A program made the position numbers and the translations under genes. Positions 59,840 through 64,000 of a stretch of DNA of 64,000 nt are shown here, piece by piece. Source of the stretch: Georgenia soli. GTDB lineage: Bacteria; Actinomycetota; Actinomycetes; Actinomycetales; Actinomycetaceae. How positions within the stretch are numbered: position 1 is the stretch's first letter; the number at the start of each line of letters is the position of its first letter. The notes under the pieces were generated by a model. The model saw only the letters and a program-made list of their open reading frames with translations, ran no database searches and was not told the DNA's origin. The stretch lies in the NCBI RefSeq assembly GCF_002563695.1, contig NZ_PDJI01000004.1:2790001-2854000 (forward strand), given 5' to 3'.

Positions 59840-61188
59840 TGTCCGCGTCCACCAACGCCCGCCCCGCCGCCGCCCGCCCGGCCGGTGATGAGCCAGGGGC
59901 GCCGGAGTTCGTCGCCGAGGGCGGCGACTGGGCGGAGATCGCCGCCGAGGCCGAGCGCCTGGGCGAGGAGCGCATCGTCGTCAACATGGGCCCGGTGCAC
60001 CCCTCCACCCACGGCGTGCTCCGCCTCGTCCTCGAGATCGACGGCGAGTACGTCCGCGAGCTGCGTGTCGGTACCGGCTACCTGCACACCGGCATCGAGA
60101 AGAACATGGAGTACCGCACCTGGACCCAGGGCGTGACGTTCTGCACCCGCATGGACTACGTCGCCCCCTTCTACCAGGAGGTCGCGTACTGCCTGGGCGT
60201 CGAGAAGCTCCTCGGCGTCACGGACGAGGTGCCCGAGCGGGCCTCGCTGATCCGCGTGCTGCTCATGGAGCTCAACCGGGTCGCGTCCCACCTCGTCGCC
60301 ATCGGCACCGGCGGCAACGAGCTCGGCGCGACCACGATGATGACTGTGGCGTTCCGCGGCCGCGAGGACATCCTCCGGATCTTCGAGCGCATCACCGGCC
60401 TGCGGATGAACCACGCGTTCATCCGCCCCGGCGGTGTCGCGCAGGACCTGCCGCCCGGCACCACGGACTACGTGCGCGAGCTGCTGCCGAACATCCGGCT
60501 GTCCATCAAGGAGCTGCAGGACCTCACGGTCGAGAACCCGATCTTCAAGCTCCGGCAGCAGAAGGTCGGCTACGTTTCCCTGTCCGCCGCGATGGCGCTC
60601 GGGCTCACCGGCCCGTCGGTCCGCGCCGCCGGCCTGCCGCTGGACCTGCGCAAGATGCAGCCGTACTGCGGGTACGAGACGTACGACTTCGACGTGCCCA
60701 CCCGCGACTACTCCGACTCCTACAACCGCACCATGGTCAGGTTCGAGGAGTGCTACGAGTCCATCAAGATCGTGCTGCAGGCGCTCGACCGCCTCGACGC
60801 GACGCCGGGTCCGGTCATGGTGGCCGACAAGAAGATCGCCTGGCCCGCCCAGCTCTCGATCGGCTCGGACGGCCAGGGCAACTCCCTGGAGCACATCAAG
60901 GAGATCATGTCGACCTCCATGGAGTCGCTCATCCACCACTTCAAGCTGGTGACCGAGGGCTTCCGCGTGCCGGCCGGGCAGGCGTTCGTCACCGTCGAGC
61001 ACGCCAAGGGCGTCATGGGCGTCCACGTCGTCTCCGACGGCGGCACGCGCCCCTACCGGGCCCACTTCCGGGACCCGTCCTACTCCAACCTCCAGTCCAC
61101 GGCGATCATGTGCGAGGGCGGTCAGATCGCTGACGTCGTCGTCACGCTCGCCTCGCTCGACCCCGTCCTGGGAGGGGTGGACCGCTGA
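59839..61188 (+). CDS. nuoD: NADH-quinone oxidoreductase subunit D
   Basis: 449 residues; 49-kDa subunit with the quinone-site [15 protein letters not shown] (His), [16 protein letters not shown] region ([12 protein letters not shown]), [20 protein letters not shown] and the C-terminal [21 protein letters not shown] at 59839 in a TGATG overlap. N-terminal 40 residues are an Ala/Pro-rich extension. Confidence 0.97.
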   Translation: MSASTNARPAAARPAGDEPGAPEFVAEGGDWAEIAAEAERLGEERIVVNMGPVHPSTHGVLRLVLEIDGEYVRELRVGTGYLHTGIEKNMEYRTWTQGVTFCTRMDYVAPFYQEVAYCLGVEKLLGVTDEVPERASLIRVLLMELNRVASHLVAIGTGGNELGATTMMTVAFRGREDILRIFERITGLRMNHAFIRPGGVAQDLPPGTTDYVRELLPNIRLSIKELQDLTVENPIFKLRQQKVGYVSLSAAMALGLTGPSVRAAGLPLDLRKMQPYCGYETYDFDVPTRDYSDSYNRTMVRFEECYESIKIVLQALDRLDATPGPVMVADKKIAWPAQLSIGSDGQGNSLEHIKEIMSTSMESLIHHFKLVTEGFRVPAGQAFVTVEHAKGVMGVHVVSDGGTRPYRAHFRDPSYSNLQSTAIMCEGGQIADVVVTLASLDPVLGGVDR

Positions 61189-62021
61189 TGTCCAGCGAGA
61201 CCTATCTGCCCGAGGCCGACGCGCGCCTGCGCGCCGAGGCCGCCGAGATCATCTCCCGCTACCCGCAGCCGCGCTCGGCGCTGCTGCCGATGCTGCACCT
61301 GGTCCAGTCCGAGGACGGCTACGTCTCCCCGCGGGGGATCACGCTGTGCGCGGACATCCTGGGGCTCACCCGGGCGGAGGTCTCCGCGGTGGCGACCTTC
61401 TACACCCAGTACAAGCGCCACCCCAACGGCGAGTACACGGTGGGGGTGTGCACCAACGCCCTGTGCGCGGTCATGGGCGGCGACATCATCTTCGAGCGGG
61501 TCTCCGAGCACCTCGGCGTCGGCCACGACGAGACGACGGCGGACGGGAAGATCACCCTCGAGCAGGTCGAGTGCAACGCGGCCTGCGACTACGCGCCCGT
61601 GGTGATGGTCAACTGGGAGTTCTTCGACAACCAGACGCCCACCACCGCCATCGAGCTGGTCGACAAGATCACGGCCGGCGAGCCGGTCCGCCCGACGCGC
61701 GGCGCCGACACCGTGGGGACGTTCAAGGAGATCTCGCACGTGCTCGCGGGCTTCGAGGACGGCCGCGCGGACGAGGGCGTGGGGGCCGGCGAGGCCACCC
61801 TGCTCGGGCTGCGCATCGCCCGCGAGAACGACTGGCGCGCGCCGCAGGTGCGCGAGGACGCCACGGGCACGGACGCGTCCGGCGCCGACCTGGGCGGCGC
61901 CGTCGCCTCCGGCACGGTCCCGGTCGGCGAGGTGCAGTCCAGCGCCGAGCGCAAGCCCACCACCTCTGCGGACGTCTCCGCCGAGACGGTCGACAAGGAC
62001 GTCAAGAAGGAGGCCAAGTGA
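61188..62021 (+). CDS. nuoE: NADH-quinone oxidoreductase subunit E
   Basis: 277 residues; thioredoxin-like 2Fe-2S subunit with [13 protein letters not shown] (first Cys pair) and [15 protein letters not shown] (second pair). N-terminal helical bundle [23 protein letters not shown]. The C-terminal 80 residues form an Ala/Thr/Glu-rich extension typical of actinobacteria. ATG overlaps the nuoD stop by 1 nt. Confidence 0.96.
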   Translation: MSSETYLPEADARLRAEAAEIISRYPQPRSALLPMLHLVQSEDGYVSPRGITLCADILGLTRAEVSAVATFYTQYKRHPNGEYTVGVCTNALCAVMGGDIIFERVSEHLGVGHDETTADGKITLEQVECNAACDYAPVVMVNWEFFDNQTPTTAIELVDKITAGEPVRPTRGADTVGTFKEISHVLAGFEDGRADEGVGAGEATLLGLRIARENDWRAPQVREDATGTDASGADLGGAVASGTVPVGEVQSSAERKPTTSADVSAETVDKDVKKEAK

Positions 62022-63343
62022 GCATCACGGCACCGGGCCGGCTCTCGCCGGTCCTCTCCGACATCTGGGACGCCGAGCGCTCCTGGAAGCTGAGCACCTA
62101 CCGCGACCACGGCGGCTACGAGGGCCTGGCCAAGGCCCTGACGATGGCGCCCGAGGACGTCGTCGCGGAGGTCAAGGCGTCCGGCCTGCGCGGCCGCGGC
62201 GGCGCCGGGTTCCCCACCGGCCTGAAGTGGTCGTTCCTGCCCAAGCCCGACGGCGGGCCGCGCTACCTCGTGGTCAACGCGGACGAGTCCGAGCCGGGCA
62301 CGTGCAAGGACATCCCGCTGATGCTGGCGAACCCGCACTCGCTGGTCGAGGGCGTGGCCATCACGTCCTACGCCATCGGCGGCCACCACGCCTTCATCTA
62401 CCTGCGCGGGGAGACGGTCCACGTCTACCGCCGGCTCCTCGCCGCGGTCCGCGAGGCCCGCGAGGCCGGGCTCATCGGCCAGGGACTCGGCCCGAACGGC
62501 GACTACCACCTGGAGATCACCGTCCACGCCGGCGCCGGCGCCTACATCTGCGGCGAGGAGACGGCGCTGCTCGACTCCCTCGAGGGCCTGCGCGGCCAGC
62601 CGCGCCTGAAGCCCCCGTTCCCCGCCGTCGCGGGCCTGTACGCCCGCCCGACCGTCGTCAACAACGTCGAGTCGATCGCCTCCGTCCCCGGCATCGTCAA
62701 GCACGGCAAGGACTGGTTCACCGCCATGGGGACCGAGAAGAGCACGGGCCACGGCCTGTTCTCCGTCTCGGGCCACGTGAAGAACCCCGGGCAGTTCGAG
62801 GCCCCGCTCGGCATCACCATGCGCGAGCTCATCGAGCTCGCGGGCGGCATGCGCGACGGCCGCCGGCTGAAGTTCTGGACCCCCGGCGGGTCCTCGACGC
62901 CCATCCTCACCGAGGCCGAGCTCGACGTCCCGCTGGACTACGAGGCCGTCGGTGCCGCCGGCTCCATGCTCGCCACCCGTGCGCTCATGGTCTTCGACGA
63001 CACGACGTCGGTGGTCCGCGTCATCGCGCGCTGGACGGACTTCTACCAGCACGAGTCCTGCGGCAAGTGCACGCCCTGCCGCGAGGGCACGTACTGGATG
63101 AAGCAGGTCATGCACCGACTGGAGGCGGGCCAGGGCCTGCCCAGCGACATCGACCTCCTCCTCGACGTCTCCGCCAACATCGCGGGCCGCTCCTTCTGCG
63201 CGCTCGGCGACGCCTCCGCCACCCCGATCCAGAGCGGCATCAAGCACTTCCGCTCCGAGTTCGAGGCGGGGACGCACACCCCGGCCTGGGAGCTCTTCCC
63301 GTACGAGGCCTCGGCCATCTTCAGCGAAGCAGGTGTTCGATGA
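62018..63343 (+). CDS. nuoF: NADH-quinone oxidoreductase subunit F
   Basis: 441 residues; NADH- and FMN-binding subunit. [15 protein letters not shown] (NADH), [12 protein letters not shown] (FMN), [16 protein letters not shown], and the N3 4Fe-4S cluster [16 protein letters not shown] plus Cys in SFCALGD. GTG start overlaps nuoE (GTGA). Confidence 0.98.
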   Translation: MSITAPGRLSPVLSDIWDAERSWKLSTYRDHGGYEGLAKALTMAPEDVVAEVKASGLRGRGGAGFPTGLKWSFLPKPDGGPRYLVVNADESEPGTCKDIPLMLANPHSLVEGVAITSYAIGGHHAFIYLRGETVHVYRRLLAAVREAREAGLIGQGLGPNGDYHLEITVHAGAGAYICGEETALLDSLEGLRGQPRLKPPFPAVAGLYARPTVVNNVESIASVPGIVKHGKDWFTAMGTEKSTGHGLFSVSGHVKNPGQFEAPLGITMRELIELAGGMRDGRRLKFWTPGGSSTPILTEAELDVPLDYEAVGAAGSMLATRALMVFDDTTSVVRVIARWTDFYQHESCGKCTPCREGTYWMKQVMHRLEAGQGLPSDIDLLLDVSANIAGRSFCALGDASATPIQSGIKHFRSEFEAGTHTPAWELFPYEASAIFSEAGVR

Positions 63344-64000
63344 CCGCCACGACCGACCGCCAGTCCCAGGCCCCGGTCGAGCTGCACACGGTGACGATCG
63401 ACGGCGTCGAGGTCCAGGTGCCCAAGGGCACCCTGGTCATCCGCGCCGCCGAGCAGGCCGGGATCCAGATCCCGCGCTTCTGCGACCACCCGCTGCTCGC
63501 GCCCGCCGGGGCCTGCCGGCAGTGCCTGGTGGAGGTCTCCACCCCGGACCGCGAGGGCAACCTGCGGGCGATGCCCAAGCCGCAGGCCTCCTGCACGCTC
63601 GAGGCCACCCCGGGCATGGTCGTCGCCACCCAGCACACCTCCGAGGTCGCCGAGAAGGCCCAGCACGGGATCATGGAGTTCCTCCTGATCAACCACCCGC
63701 TGGACTGCCCCGTCTGCGACAAGGGCGGCGAGTGCCCGCTGCAGAACCAGGCGATGAGCAACGGTCGCGCCACGTCGCGCTTCGTCGACATCAAGCGGAC
63801 GTTCCCCAAGCCGATCAAGGTCTCCACGCAGATCCTGCTCGACCGCGACCGCTGCATCCTGTGCCAGCGCTGCACCCGCTTCTCCGCCGAGATCGCCGGC
63901 GACCCGTTCATCGCTCTCCAGGGTCGTGGCGGCGGCGCGCCGCGCGACCACGTCCACGGCACCCACGGCTCGCAGATCGGCGCGTTCGACGAGCACATCC
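63340..64000 (+). CDS. nuoG: NADH-quinone oxidoreductase subunit G, 3' end cut by window
   Basis: 220 codons visible. 2Fe-2S ferredoxin domain ([19 protein letters not shown]), His/Cys 4Fe-4S site ([18 protein letters not shown]) and the next cluster ([12 protein letters not shown]). ATG overlaps the nuoF stop (ATGA). The molybdopterin-like domain and nuoH-N lie beyond the edge. Confidence 0.97.
   Translation, partial: MTATTDRQSQAPVELHTVTIDGVEVQVPKGTLVIRAAEQAGIQIPRFCDHPLLAPAGACRQCLVEVSTPDREGNLRAMPKPQASCTLEATPGMVVATQHTSEVAEKAQHGIMEFLLINHPLDCPVCDKGGECPLQNQAMSNGRATSRFVDIKRTFPKPIKVSTQILLDRDRCILCQRCTRFSAEIAGDPFIALQGRGGGAPRDHVHGTHGSQIGAFDEHI

Noticed and set aside
61589..63277. 562-codon open frame opposite nuoE/nuoF
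   Set aside because: Antisense shadow; the nuo genes overlap tightly and carry all cluster motifs.

Overview
The window is 64 kb of very high-GC chromosome from an actinomycete, most likely of the order Micrococcales (Cellulomonas/Georgenia-like by gene content; this is inference). The signs are GC-saturated third codon positions, frequent GTG starts, many genes with a -10-like TANNNT only 6-7 nt before the start codon (leaderless mRNAs), a 32-residue bS22 ribosomal protein gene, DisA, BldC/excisionase-type and ROK regulators, and a complete menaquinone route.

Left part (1-12.5 kb): glpD (cut by the window edge) with a divergent SorC-type regulator, an argA-type N-acetyltransferase carrying a low-complexity insertion, a small membrane protein, mutY, an unrecognised Arg/Pro-rich membrane-anchored protein, then disA and radA. 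Two different IS110-family elements sit here. One (IS-A copy 1, 5748-7083) lies at the stop codon of the unknown gene. The other (IS-B, about 9858-11034 or beyond) ends directly in the ribosome binding site of radA. An acyl-CoA dehydrogenase gene follows.

Catabolic part (12.5-27.7 kb): a pentose locus. xylFGH (xylose-type ABC importer) and the ROK repressor xylR face the xylAB operon. Next is an operon with a sugar-binding lipoprotein, two permeases and a cytoplasmic GH3 glycosidase, facing a LacI-type repressor, the same layout as the bxlREFGA xylobiose system of Streptomyces. Matching operator-like palindromes lie in both promoter regions.

Middle (27.8-36 kb): ktrA/ktrB potassium uptake, acuC, then IS-A copy 2 (31214-32549, about 99% identical and in the same orientation as copy 1, 25,466 bp away), an excisionase-type regulator, bS22, a HAD phosphatase, a glutaredoxin-like protein, and a yceI/marR divergent pair.

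Respiratory part (36-64 kb): histidine phosphatase, then resA-ccdA-resB-ccsB (cytochrome c biogenesis system II), then menA, menE, menB, menC, menD, menF, menG, menJ, with a DUF3048 lipoprotein, an HNH endonuclease and an HtrA-like protease interspersed, and then nuoABCDEFG, cut by the right edge. From my knowledge of M. tuberculosis, the order from the excisionase-type HTH through bS22, SerB-like HAD, Grx, resA-ccsB, menA-E-B-C-D-G-J resembles Rv0500A to Rv0561c. The products cooperate: menaquinone accepts electrons from GlpD and complex I, and the system II genes mature c-type cytochromes downstream.

The most unusual features are: (1) short tandem repeats, several of which contain the stop codon of the preceding gene, together with frame-preserving repeats inside conserved enzymes (argA, mutY, menE, menD, HNH); (2) IS110 elements whose non-coding left ends carry stem-loops and guide-like matches to their insertion sites, as expected of bridge RNAs; (3) a widespread leaderless-promoter pattern.
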